This document shows positions 1 to 7,403 of a stretch of 19,034 nt of DNA, piece by piece. The stretch lies in the NCBI GenBank assembly GCA_902492825.1, contig CABUMZ010000027.1, forward strand, positions 1-19,034, written 5' to 3'. The notes beneath the pieces were generated by a model, which worked only from the letters and a program-made list of their open reading frames with translations, did no database searches and was not told where the DNA came from. A program made the translations under genes and the position numbers. This DNA is from an uncultured Collinsella sp. (GTDB lineage Bacteria > Actinomycetota > Coriobacteriia > Coriobacteriales > Coriobacteriaceae). The stretch's first letter is position 1, and the number at the start of each line of letters is the position of its first letter.

Positions 1-48
1 CCGCACACCCAAGCCGCACGGCCCGCCGTTCAGCTGAAACCACCACAC

Positions 49-83
49 AAAAAGTCCGCCGACCATTGAAGTCGGCGGACTTT
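49..83 (-). terminator. Rho-independent terminator of aguA copy 1
   Basis: A 13-bp perfect inverted repeat (AAAGTCCGCCGAC at 51-63, its complement at 71-83) with a 7-nt loop lies about 40 bases past the aguA stop. Read on the minus strand the stem is followed by a run of five or more T. This is a textbook intrinsic terminator and suggests this deiminase gene is transcribed alone. Bases 1-48 hold nothing I can assign. Confidence 0.85.
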
Positions 84-121
84 CGCGTGCGGACAATCAA
101 GCACTGTTCACCATGGAACTG

Positions 122-1243
122 CTATTTACAGCGCGCCTTGGGCTGCTGCTGGGTGATGCAGTGGATGTTGCCGCCGCCGTAAATAACCTCGCGAGTCATG
201 ATACCGATGACTTCACGGTCCGGATAAGCAGCCTGGATATCCTTGAGCGCCTGGGCGTCATTGGGATCGCCGAACTGCGGTACAAGCACTGCGCCGTTGA
301 TGGGCAGGAAGTTGAGGTAGCTCGGCTCGAAAGCGTCCTCGGGAGTACGCGGCAGCACACCCTCGACCGGATCGATGGTCGATGCCTCCTCCTCGGTCAT
401 ATATACCGAGGTCGCAGGCATAATGACCTTGTGCACCTTAAGCTTGCGGCCCTTGGCATCGGTCGTCTCGGAAAGCGTCTTATACGCCTCTTGGCACTCC
501 TTGTAGAACTTATGGTTGGGATCATCGGTCCACATACAGCAGACCTCGCCGGGCGCACTAAAGCATGCGACGTCGTCCACGTGCCCGTTGGTCTCAAACG
601 GGTCGATGCCATCCTTGATCCAAATGACCTTCTCGATGCCCAGGTACTCGGCAAGCTTCTCCTCGATCTGCTCCTTGGTGTACTGGGGGTTGCGGTCCTC
701 ATTGAGCAGGCACATCTCGGTGGTCACCACGGTGCCCTGGCCGTCGCAGTTAAACGAGCCGCCCTCAAGGATGTAGTCCTCGGGACGATAGCGGTTGACC
801 TGCTCGAGCTGCGCCACCTGCAAGCCGATGCTCGCATCCTTGTCCCACGGGAAATACAGACCGTCGATAAAGCCGCCATACGCGTTAAAGTGGAAGTGCG
901 AGAGTGCCACGTCGCCCTTGTCGTTGACAAGAAACGCCGGGCCGGGGTCGCGGATCCAGGAGTCGTTGTACTCCATATGAATCACGCGCACGTTCTCAAC
1001 GCCATCGAAAATCTCGCACACCGCAGGGAAATCCTCGGCATTGACACCAACGGTGATGAGTTGGAAGCGTGCAACGGTCTTAATAATCTCGGTAAAGACC
1101 TTTTGCGCCGGCTTGGCACCACAGCGCCACACATCCGAGCGATGCGGCCACAAAATCCAGGTGCGCTCCTGCTCCTCGTACTCGCCGGGCATATAGAACC
1201 CGTCCTTCTTAGGTGTGGACTCACTCTCGTAGATGGTCTTCAT
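122..1243 (-). CDS. aguA: Agmatine deiminase (copy 1)
   Basis: A 373-aa protein of the agmatine deiminase family (pentein fold). It hydrolyses agmatine to N-carbamoylputrescine and ammonia in the cytoplasm. The catalytic cysteine is in the C-terminal motif GGGNIHCITQQ (Cys362). The other expected active-site residues are visible: Asp99 in WIRDPGP, the EGGS loop at 160-163, and His221/Asp223 in NGHVDDV. These spacings match the well-studied enterococcal enzyme as I remember it. Length is normal for the family. The ATG at 1243 follows AGGAG by 6 bases. The gene is monocistronic, divergent from a LuxR-type regulator, and has its own terminator at 49-83. A second, less canonical copy lies at 10707-11912. 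Family assignment is firm; the division of labour between copies is unknown. Confidence 0.95.
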   Translation of the reverse strand: MKTIYESESTPKKDGFYMPGEYEEQERTWILWPHRSDVWRCGAKPAQKVFTEIIKTVARFQLITVGVNAEDFPAVCEIFDGVENVRVIHMEYNDSWIRDPGPAFLVNDKGDVALSHFHFNAYGGFIDGLYFPWDKDASIGLQVAQLEQVNRYRPEDYILEGGSFNCDGQGTVVTTEMCLLNEDRNPQYTKEQIEEKLAEYLGIEKVIWIKDGIDPFETNGHVDDVACFSAPGEVCCMWTDDPNHKFYKECQEAYKTLSETTDAKGRKLKVHKVIMPATSVYMTEEEASTIDPVEGVLPRTPEDAFEPSYLNFLPINGAVLVPQFGDPNDAQALKDIQAAYPDREVIGIMTREVIYGGGNIHCITQQQPKARCK

Positions 1244-1256
1244 TTCAAGCTCCTAA

Positions 1257-1304
1257 ATCTCGGTGCTTTTGCTTGACGAGACCATGATGCGGCCGCACCG
1301 AGAT
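1257..1304. repeat. 10-bp inverted repeat in the aguA copy 1 leader
   Basis: ATCTCGGTGC at 1257-1266 is matched perfectly by GCACCGAGAT at 1295-1304, with 28 bases between. It lies 14 bases upstream of the aguA start codon, between the putative promoter and the ribosome site, so it would form a hairpin in the 5' leader of the mRNA. No U-run follows it. It may be a leader hairpin or a protein-binding site; the sequence alone does not decide. Confidence 0.5.
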
Positions 1305-1330
1305 GTTCTCAATGGTCCCTCGAGCCCCTT

Positions 1331-1359
1331 TCAGCGACCGACGGTATACCATTCGCTGA
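1331..1359. promoter_or_regulatory. Divergent promoter/operator region between aguA and the LuxR gene
   Basis: TCAGCGA (1331-1337) and TCGCTGA (1353-1359) are perfect inverted arms around the 8-bp palindrome GGTATACC (1343-1350). On the minus strand TGGTATACC (complement of 1343-1351) resembles an extended -10 box and would serve aguA; no good -35 was found. A dyad overlapping the promoter between divergent genes is the usual place for the operator of the neighbouring regulator. The binding protein is inferred, not shown. Confidence 0.45.
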
Positions 1360-1421
1360 CCTAAAGTTCTATTCAGGCCGAGAACATGACATACTGGGTT
1401 CCACAATGGAAAGGATGCCCT

Positions 1422-2225
1422 ATGCCCCCATGCAATAAACAGCAGACTATTGAGTTGGACAGTACGACCTGGACTGCTCTCAACGAGCTCGCGCTTGCAA
1501 TCCACGCATCACACGGTGTCGATAAGCTGCAAAAGGAGACCCTCGAGGGAACGACAGGGCTCGTGCCCCATCGGATCGCCATGTTCGACCTGATCGAGGC
1601 GGCGGGCAGTGATGCCCCACGCTACGTCCACCCCGCAAGCAGCGGAATGGACGACCGCGCACTGAGCGACTACTACAACCGCTACGCCGCGATGGACTAT
1701 ACAACATGGAGCTTTGACTTACATAAGGTCGGCGTCTACCGCGACCTCGACCTCGTCGACGTCGAGCGACGCGATGCCACGCCCATCTATCGCAAATGGA
1801 TGGAACCGCAGGGCGTCTACTTTGGCTGTACGGCCACGCTCGCGCACAACGACAGCCCGCTAGGAAGCATCACCCTGTTTCGTGAACGCACGGCCGGAGA
1901 CTTCACCGACACCGAGCTCGCAATCCTGCTCGAAGTCGCTCGGCACGCGAGCATCGCGCTCGCCAACCTCTATCCTCGGGGCATTAAACTCACCCAGACA
2001 GAAGACACAAACCAGCTAAATGCTTTCATTACAGAACACAATATCCAACCGCGCGAAGCCGAAGTCATGCGGCTCATGCTCGACGGCAAAACGAACAAAC
2101 AGATGGCAAACGAGCTATTCATAAGCGAGTCAACCGTCAAGAAGCATGTCAACGCCATCTATCGCAAGCTCGGCGTCAGCAACCGCCTGGGCCTCATGAC
2201 TGCCACGCAAAACATCCCGCGATAA
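1422..2225 (+). CDS. Soluble LuxR-type transcriptional regulator
   Basis: A 267-aa regulator with a C-terminal LuxR-type helix-turn-helix at about residues 208-258 (IQPREAEVMRLMLDGKTNKQ followed by MANELFISESTVKKHVNAIY). The first ~190 residues form a soluble sensor region. The segment with LSDYYNRYAAMD and the later LGSITLFRERTAGDFTDTEL resembles GAF-like or autoinducer-binding domains, but I cannot name the ligand. There are no membrane segments, unlike the other two LuxR proteins here. The start is put at 1422 because GGAAAGGA lies 6 bases before it; an in-frame ATG at 1386 has no such site. The gene diverges from aguA across a short region with a dyad symmetry, so control of aguA and of itself is a reasonable inference. 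A strong terminator follows at once. Confidence 0.85.
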   Translation: MPPCNKQQTIELDSTTWTALNELALAIHASHGVDKLQKETLEGTTGLVPHRIAMFDLIEAAGSDAPRYVHPASSGMDDRALSDYYNRYAAMDYTTWSFDLHKVGVYRDLDLVDVERRDATPIYRKWMEPQGVYFGCTATLAHNDSPLGSITLFRERTAGDFTDTELAILLEVARHASIALANLYPRGIKLTQTEDTNQLNAFITEHNIQPREAEVMRLMLDGKTNKQMANELFISESTVKKHVNAIYRKLGVSNRLGLMTATQNIPR

Positions 2226-2226
2226 A

Positions 2227-2262
2227 AAAGGGCGCCCTCCATGCAGAGAACGCCCTTTGATT
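2227..2262 (+). terminator. Rho-independent terminator of the LuxR gene
   Basis: AAAGGGCG (2227-2234) pairs with CGCCCTTT (2251-2258), starting two bases after the stop codon, followed by a T-containing stretch (GATTT). The A-run on the left arm means it could also end transcripts arriving on the minus strand. Confidence 0.75.
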
Positions 2263-2302
2263 TCGCCATTTGAATTAGTGTCGGCTCTGGCTCAAAGAGT
2301 AG

Positions 2303-2577
2303 ACAGGTTTATTTTGGCAGGTTTTATCTGGGCAAATGTCAGCCGCCGCGAGGGAGCTGCCTTCCCTCGCGGCGGTCTTCTAACAGAAAAAACCAAGTGA
2401 GTAGGCTTTTTGCAGGAGGTCAAGCACGCCCCAAAACGCCACAGCTCTGACCTGCGGTTTTATTGAGCATTTGTCGCGATGTGCTCGGCATATCCAAATA
2501 AGTCTACTCACTTGCATCTAAGACGCACCAGATAGGCAAAAAACCGCCGCAAAAGGGGCCGGTTCCCTTCGCGGCTG
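2303..2577. repeat. Structured intergenic repeat, copy 1
   Basis: About 275 bases that recur at 16160-16438. The first 34 bases are identical between copies and most of the rest aligns without large gaps. Order of parts: a conserved T-rich lead (2303-2336); a GC-rich hairpin (2342-2376, 14-bp arms, followed by TCTTCT); a long hairpin bounded by AAGTGAGTAGGCTTTT at 2395-2410 and its partner ending near 2513; and a decayed second GC-rich hairpin (about 2541-2577). It lies between convergent genes. This copy is less perfect than the other: the outer right arm reads AAGTCTACTCACTT, which still pairs through a G·U. There is no open frame inside and no transposase nearby. It could be a non-autonomous mobile element, a bidirectional terminator module, or a structured RNA. 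Confidence 0.85.
2342..2380 (+). terminator. GC-rich hairpin inside repeat copy 1
   Basis: GCCGCCGCGAGGGA (2342-2355) pairs with TCCCTCGCGGCGGT (2363-2376) across a 7-base loop, then TCTTCT. The stem is strong and the trailing pyrimidines are terminator-like for plus-strand transcripts from the LuxR gene. It is the same hairpin as 16198-16240 in copy 2. Confidence 0.6.
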
Positions 2578-2597
2578 TTGTTAATGCGCCGAGCTTG

Positions 2598-3767
2598 TTA
2601 TCGTAAAAGCCAATCACGCGCCGAAACCACACTACAGTCTTTCGACTCATACGTTGAGTCCACGCGGGCCACAACATAGCGCGCATCTTTTGCAATGTCG
2701 ATCTCATCGCATACAGTCTGTAGATGGCGGGCGTACTTATCGTGATACGTTCTGGATGATTTTATTTCGATAGCCTTGGGACTCCCTGAGTTTGTACAGT
2801 CGAGCAAATCGATTTCACGCTTGCTGTCGTCCCTATAGAAATACAGCTCGGGATTCTCGCCCACGTTGAGATGGCTCTTCGCCGTTTCGGAAACGATGAG
2901 GTTTTCGAAAACGGCCCCCAGATAAGGGCTCTCCAATAGTTGCTCCAGTGATCCAATTTTGAGCAAGTAGCAGAGCAGCCCCGTGTCGTAAAAATAGAGC
3001 TTGGGCGTTTTAGTTAGACGCTTCTTGGCATTTGCATAATAGGGCTGCAGCGAAAACGTCAGGTAGCTCTGCTCCAGGATGGACAACCAGCTTTTAATGG
3101 TCGATACGCTCACGCCCGTATCTCGAGAAAGCGAGGATATATTGATGAGGGCACCGACGCTCTGAGCAATTATGGACAGAAACTTATGAAACTCCGCCTT
3201 ATTGCGCACATCAAGCAAGCCCACAACATCGCGCTCAACATAGGTATCGATATAGCTGGGGAAATAAACCGAGGACGGCATTCCGGCGGAACGCAGGCGA
3301 GGGTATCCCCCTTCGAGCGCGAACAAATCCACTTCCAGCTGCCCCTGCTGGCCCCTCTCCGCTTCTCGAAACGATAATGGCAGCAATTTTAAGATCCCGA
3401 CTCGCCCGGCAAGAGACTGCCCGATGCTTTTCATCATCAAAAAGTTTTGCGAGCCTGTAAGGATGTATTGACCGGCGTCTCCCCGCTCATCCGAAACAAC
3501 CTGGATCATTGAAAACAAATCCGGCGCGTATTGCGCCTCATCGATGATGAGTCCGCCCTTTCGGTTGCGGATAAAACTCACCGGATCCTCCAAGGCCGCG
3601 CGCCTCGTTTGAGGGTCCTCAAGCGTGACGTAGGAATAGTCGGGAAAGGCATGCCGAACCAGCGTAGACTTACCACTCTGCCTAGGCCCTGTCAACGACA
3701 CAACAGGAAACCAGCCTGCCATGCGAATGAGCAACTCATGCAAATCCCTGTTAATGAACTCAGCCAT
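2598..3767 (-). CDS. AAA-family ATPase with DUF4143 domain
   Basis: A 389-aa protein of the widespread AAA_14/DUF4143 type. Walker A is GPRQSGKST (27-35), Walker B GGLIIDEAQ (71-79), and a sensor-like LTGSQNF follows at 103-109. The DUF4143 half contains a helix-turn-helix-like stretch (NISSLSRDTGVSVSTIKSWL, about 209-228) and ends in a nuclease-like pattern (E288, REIDLLD with D320, AIEIKSS with E334 and K336), as in PD-(D/E)XK folds. The cellular role of this family is not established. The start at 3767 is chosen because AAGGGG lies 7 bases upstream; longer in-frame starts would run through the operator-like repeats at 3790-3853. The gene looks A+T richer than its neighbours, consistent with horizontal gain. 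Confidence 0.9.
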   Translation of the reverse strand: MAEFINRDLHELLIRMAGWFPVVSLTGPRQSGKSTLVRHAFPDYSYVTLEDPQTRRAALEDPVSFIRNRKGGLIIDEAQYAPDLFSMIQVVSDERGDAGQYILTGSQNFLMMKSIGQSLAGRVGILKLLPLSFREAERGQQGQLEVDLFALEGGYPRLRSAGMPSSVYFPSYIDTYVERDVVGLLDVRNKAEFHKFLSIIAQSVGALINISSLSRDTGVSVSTIKSWLSILEQSYLTFSLQPYYANAKKRLTKTPKLYFYDTGLLCYLLKIGSLEQLLESPYLGAVFENLIVSETAKSHLNVGENPELYFYRDDSKREIDLLDCTNSGSPKAIEIKSSRTYHDKYARHLQTVCDEIDIAKDARYVVARVDSTYESKDCSVVSARDWLLR

Positions 3768-3789
3768 ATCAACGCCCCTTATTACGCTG

Positions 3790-3853
3790 TTACCATAATC
3801 GAATAGTTTCATTCTCCATAATCTTATAGTAGCGTTTACCATAATCTTATAGT
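3790..3853 (-). promoter_or_regulatory. Three 18-bp direct repeats (23-bp period) upstream of the ATPase gene
   Basis: TTACCATAATCGAATAGT (3790-3807), TCTCCATAATCTTATAGT (3813-3830) and TTACCATAATCTTATAGT (3836-3853) are three copies in the same orientation spaced exactly 23 bases apart. They begin 22 bases upstream of the chosen start codon, so they overlap or adjoin the promoter. Read on the gene's strand, the repeat is roughly ACTATAAGATTATGGTAA. The layout is that of an operator for a multimeric DNA-binding protein; the helix-turn-helix-like part of the ATPase itself is a candidate. Confidence 0.75.
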
Positions 3854-3903
3854 AACCCAGTTCAAAAGCATTATTTATAGAGCCGAAATCTCAGACCCTA
3901 AAT

Positions 3904-3947
3904 AACAAAAGCCACCACAATGGGGGCTGTCCCCATTGTGGTGGCTT
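3904..3947 (-). terminator. Rho-independent terminator of the MATE gene
   Basis: AAGCCACCACAATGGGG (3909-3925) and CCCCATTGTGGTGGCTT (3931-3947) form a perfect 17-bp stem with a 5-base loop. On the minus strand it is followed by TTTTGTTATTT. It ends the operon that includes the MATE transporter and separates it from the ATPase gene promoter. Confidence 0.9.
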
Positions 3948-3995
3948 GCAGGCGAGTTAACTTGTTCGACTATCGTACGCCAGCCATGTCCGAGC

Positions 3996-5372
3996 CTAGA
4001 GCGTGGCAAGGCGCTTGGACTCGTGCGCGGCGAGCGCAATGGAGATGATGCCGGTAATGGCATCGGCCACCACCAGGGCGATCCACACGCCCTCGACACC
4101 CATCATGTTGCCGAGGAGGTACATAAGCGGCACCGAGCAGATCACATAGCGAAGCAGGCCCGTAAACGTGGCGACACCCACCTTCTCGACCGCCTGGAAA
4201 TACATCGACATGGTCATGGCAAGATAGCCCAGGGCAACAGCCAGGATGACAGTACGCGTGGCGTTGGCGGCAACCTCAACGAGCGCAGGATCGCTGCCGG
4301 CAAAGAAGGCGCACACCGGGGTGGCGGCAAGCCAGAGCGCGACGGTGACCAGCGCCAGCGTCACAACCTGGTACTTAAGCGTGCAGGAGAGCGTCTCCTT
4401 AAGGCGTGCCCAAGCCTTTGCGCCGGCGTTGAAGGCAGCGATGGGCTGCAGACCGTAGGAGAAGCACTGGGCAACCATCATGGTAATGTAGAGGATGTAG
4501 CCGTTGATCACGCCAAAGGCTGCGATGTAGAGCGAGCCCATGTCGCCGCCGAGCGAACCCAAAAGCGAGTTGGCAACGGTATTAAAGATAAAGGTCGCGC
4601 CCTGGACCAGGAAGAACGGGAAGCCGATCTTGAAGATCTGGCCGCAGATGGCGAGGTCGAGCTTAAGGTCGGCAGGGTTAATCTGGAGCTGGGACTTTTT
4701 GCCCCCGATGAACCAGAAGATACCGATGGCCCAGATGCCGATGGAAAGCCCGTAGTACACGCCGGCGCCCATAACGCCAAACTTGAGTACAAACGTGGAA
4801 AGCGCGAGCCAGCAGATGGCGACGATAGCCGAGACGGTCATGAGGTTGGCCTGGATCTGGACCTTCTCATCCACACGCATCACAGCGGTGATCATCTGGC
4901 CAATGACCGTGAGCGGCAGCAGCACGGCGAAGGTGCGCACGCCGGCAACGGTATCGGCCATGATGTCGGGCGTGGCGCCAAAGAATGCGCAGATGGGCTC
5001 GGTAAACACGGCCATCACCACAGCAAGCAGCACACTCACGATCGTGGTGAGCCAAAAGCCCTGGCTAAAAGCCTTGCTTGCGCCCTTGATGTCGCCGGCA
5101 CCCAAAAGGTTGCCCACCACGGCGGGCACGCCGGTGCCAAACAGGTTGCCAAAGGCCAGGTTGATGTACTCGACCGACATGATGATCGAGACGCAGGCCA
5201 GGCCGTGGGCACCCAGGCCCCAACCCATCACGAGTCCTTCGAGGGCCACCATGATGATCTGGGCGAGCATGCCCTGGCCGGTGACGATGGTGTACTTACG
5301 CACCAGGCCGGGAATCGGTTGGGAGGCGAGCTCGCGCTCCTCCTCCACAGCAGCGGTTACTTCTTCTGCCAT
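3996..5372 (-). CDS. MATE family multidrug/metabolite exporter
   Basis: A 458-aa integral membrane protein with about 12 hydrophobic segments in two similar halves, the layout of MATE (NorM/DinF-type) exporters, which expel cations or drugs in exchange for Na+ or H+. The characteristic loop GVPAVVGNLLGAGDIKGASKAFSQGF is at about residues 81-106. The start at 5372 is preceded by AAAGGGGAG; the frame could extend 26 codons further but without a better ribosome site. It lies 87 bases downstream of the amidohydrolase gene on the same strand and is followed by a strong terminator, so the two are probably one transcript. The substrate cannot be read from sequence; export of a compound handled by the amidohydrolase is an inference. 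Confidence 0.9.
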   Translation of the reverse strand: MAEEVTAAVEEERELASQPIPGLVRKYTIVTGQGMLAQIIMVALEGLVMGWGLGAHGLACVSIIMSVEYINLAFGNLFGTGVPAVVGNLLGAGDIKGASKAFSQGFWLTTIVSVLLAVVMAVFTEPICAFFGATPDIMADTVAGVRTFAVLLPLTVIGQMITAVMRVDEKVQIQANLMTVSAIVAICWLALSTFVLKFGVMGAGVYYGLSIGIWAIGIFWFIGGKKSQLQINPADLKLDLAICGQIFKIGFPFFLVQGATFIFNTVANSLLGSLGGDMGSLYIAAFGVINGYILYITMMVAQCFSYGLQPIAAFNAGAKAWARLKETLSCTLKYQVVTLALVTVALWLAATPVCAFFAGSDPALVEVAANATRTVILAVALGYLAMTMSMYFQAVEKVGVATFTGLLRYVICSVPLMYLLGNMMGVEGVWIALVVADAITGIISIALAAHESKRLATL

Positions 5373-5459
5373 TGTTCTCCCCTTTCCTTGAGAGAGTAGT
5401 GCTGAATGGATGTCAGGCGGCTGACAACTGGCACCAAGCCGCCCAATCAAACGATGGTG

Positions 5460-7088
5460 CTATGCCTCAAAGACCACCTTGCCGGCGATCATCGTGAGGG
5501 CTGCGGTAGCCTCGAGCACCTCGGCCGGCTCGCAATCAAAGAGATTGCGGTCGAGCACGCAGATATCTGCCTGTTTGCCGCACGCGAGCGTGCCGATGCG
5601 GTCCTCGGCATGCATGGCGTAGGCGCTGCCATAGGTGTAGGCGCGCAGAGCCTCGGCCATGGTAATGCGCTCCTGGGGGTACCAGCCCTCGGGGTTGGAG
5701 CCGTCCTCGAGCATGCGGAAGACCGCGCCGTACACCTCCTCCATGGGCTCCAAGCCCACAACGGGGAAGTCACTGCCCAGGTGCACCACGGCACCGCTGG
5801 CAAGCAGGCTATGCAGGGGCCACGAAAGCGCAGCACGCTCGGGGCCCACGGCATCGTCCTTGGCAAGGTCAGCCATATCGAGCAGCATGTGCCACGGCTG
5901 CATGCCAGGGCATATACCCAGCTCGGCATAGCGCGGCAGATCCTCGGGCTGAACCGTCTCGTTGTGCTCCATGGAGTGGCGACAATCCCGCTTGCCATGC
6001 AAGCGCTCGCCCTCCTCAAAACAATCGAGCACAAAACGCACCGAGCGATCACCAATCGTATGGATGCGCGTGTCAACGCCCCATTCCTGCGCCCTGAGGA
6101 TGGCAGCACGGATGCGCTCTGGCTCCTCCGCGGGCTCACCGCAGGTATCGGGCGCATTGCTATAGGGTTCAAGCATCCAAGCGGTGTGGTCGGAGCACAC
6201 GCCATCAAGAAACTGCTTAAAGCCGTGCCACTCCACCTGCGTACCCGGGAAGGCGTATTTCTCCTTGATCTGCTCGAGCGTTAAGGACTCGTTTTCGAAC
6301 AGATCGGTGTACAGGAACACACGCAACGGCAAGTCGCCCTTGGCATTAAGACCTGCCAACACCGCATACGGGTTTTCCATGCTCACAAACGTAGGATTGA
6401 CCATGCCGACCGTAGTGATTCCCAGGGCATTGGCGCGCCGGGCGGTTTTTGCAAACGACGCGTCAACAACCTCGGGCGCTGGGTCGTAGACCTCGTCCAT
6501 AAAGAAGGCGCCGGCGTTGTTGGAAAACACGCCCGTCAGATTGCCCTCGGCATCCTTAAGGATCTTGCCGCCTGCGGGATCGGGCGTCTGCGAAGTTACT
6601 CCCACCTTGTTGATGGCGCAGGTATTGGCACTAAAGGTATGCAGGTCAACCTGCTGCAGAAAAACCGGGCGGTCAGAGATGTACTCATCGATCATCGCGG
6701 CTGTGGGCATCTCGGGAACATCCCACTGGAACTGGATAATCTGGCAGCCCAGAATCCACTCGTTATCGGGATGGTCGGCCGCAAACGCCACGACACGTTC
6801 CATCGCCATCTCAAAACTGGTGCAGTCGATGAGGTTGACAGCAAAATCGGGGTCGGTCATGAACGCGCCCTGGGCAAAATGCGTGTGCGAGTCGATCAGG
6901 CCGGGCATGACGAGCTGGTCGCCAAAGTCGCGCACCTCGGTATCGGGGCCGATAAACGGTGCCAGGTGGGCATCGTCACCGCAGGCAACAATTTTATCGC
7001 CCCGCACGGCAACGCCGCCCTTAAACGGCTCGAGCCCATCGCCGGTAAAGACGGCGTTGCTCTTGATAACTACATCAGCCTTGTCCAT
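5460..7088 (-). CDS. YtcJ-like amidohydrolase (metal-dependent)
   Basis: A 542-aa amidohydrolase-superfamily enzyme of the YtcJ/NfdA-like branch (amidohydrolase family 3). Visible metal and active-site elements: HTH in LIDSHTHF (His68, His70), Lys291 in FKQFLDG, His343 in RIHTIGD, MEH at 373-375, and Asp440 in LGSDFP. The C-terminal IGTLACGKQADICVLD strand is typical. Such enzymes hydrolyse amides, formamides or carbamates, but the substrate here is not known. Length is normal for the subgroup. The ATG at 7088 follows GAGGAGG by 5 bases and is preferred to an in-frame start ten codons upstream. It lies between a membrane LuxR regulator and a MATE exporter, all on the minus strand. It is probably cytoplasmic: no signal peptide is seen. 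Confidence 0.9.
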   Translation of the reverse strand: MDKADVVIKSNAVFTGDGLEPFKGGVAVRGDKIVACGDDAHLAPFIGPDTEVRDFGDQLVMPGLIDSHTHFAQGAFMTDPDFAVNLIDCTSFEMAMERVVAFAADHPDNEWILGCQIIQFQWDVPEMPTAAMIDEYISDRPVFLQQVDLHTFSANTCAINKVGVTSQTPDPAGGKILKDAEGNLTGVFSNNAGAFFMDEVYDPAPEVVDASFAKTARRANALGITTVGMVNPTFVSMENPYAVLAGLNAKGDLPLRVFLYTDLFENESLTLEQIKEKYAFPGTQVEWHGFKQFLDGVCSDHTAWMLEPYSNAPDTCGEPAEEPERIRAAILRAQEWGVDTRIHTIGDRSVRFVLDCFEEGERLHGKRDCRHSMEHNETVQPEDLPRYAELGICPGMQPWHMLLDMADLAKDDAVGPERAALSWPLHSLLASGAVVHLGSDFPVVGLEPMEEVYGAVFRMLEDGSNPEGWYPQERITMAEALRAYTYGSAYAMHAEDRIGTLACGKQADICVLDRNLFDCEPAEVLEATAALTMIAGKVVFEA

Positions 7089-7403
7089 GTGAGCCTCCTC
7101 AGGCATCTTTGGTTGCAACGCGGACGCACCGCCCGCGTGGGCACTCGGTTGGGAGCGTAGCGCTCCCGCATCGGCGCGTGCCTACAAGCCGTGCTCGGAC
7201 GTCTGTCCCGCGTCCGCGGCTTCGCGCTACACCCATTGATACACAGGGGCAAATCCGTGCCAAGGCCAGGGACCGCAAACGGTCAGTTTAAACAGGTTTA
7301 CACGCTTTACCTGCAGGTTTATTGTCTGAGATTATTACCGCTTCATTACGCCCAACGGTATGGCCGCCCACACGGCAAGACCCGCATGCGAGGAAGAATG
7401 GGG
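7089..7403 (-). promoter_or_regulatory. Leader/promoter region of the amidohydrolase-MATE operon
   Basis: 315 bases without a gene. Two short perfect hairpins are visible near the gene: GGGAGCG/CGCTCCC (7151-7167) and CGGACG/CGTCCG (7197-7216). Further upstream is a T/A-rich stretch (7286-7321) containing the palindrome GTTTAAAC and TTTACCTGCAGGTTTA. No convincing -35/-10 pair was identified. The second motif reappears before ptcA (see 15004-15020), so this is the probable control region. Confidence 0.45.
7305..7321 (-). promoter_or_regulatory. Operator-like motif (TAAACCTGCAGGTAAAG)
   Basis: On the minus strand the 17-mer reads TAAACCTGCAGGTAAAG, with a perfect 10-bp palindromic core ACCTGCAGGT. 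It matches the 17-mer at 15004-15020 (TAAACCCGCAGGTCAAG) at 15 positions. Both lie upstream of genes next to a membrane LuxR regulator. A shared binding site is an inference. Confidence 0.45.

Noticed and set aside
2395..2513. Insertion sequence ends
   Set aside because: The inverted repeats could be transposon termini, but there is no transposase and no target duplication that I could define, so a mobile origin is left as one option only.
3768..3842. N-terminal extension of the ATPase
   Set aside because: The frame is open upstream to 3842, but it runs through the direct repeats and lacks a ribosome site better than the one at 3767.
3790..3853. CRISPR-like array
   Set aside because: Three regular repeats, but the spacers are only 5 bases and no cas genes are present; the layout fits operator iterons.
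3936..5399. Long plus-strand reading frame opposite the MATE gene
   Set aside because: Its translation is His/Asp/Gly-rich without any domain, while the minus strand encodes a full MATE protein with a good ribosome site. It is an antisense artefact of G+C-rich codon use.
5416..5443. GGCGGCT/AGCCGCC hairpin after the amidohydrolase stop
   Set aside because: Short stem, long loop and no T-run on the minus strand; not enough to call a terminator inside the probable amidohydrolase-MATE operon.
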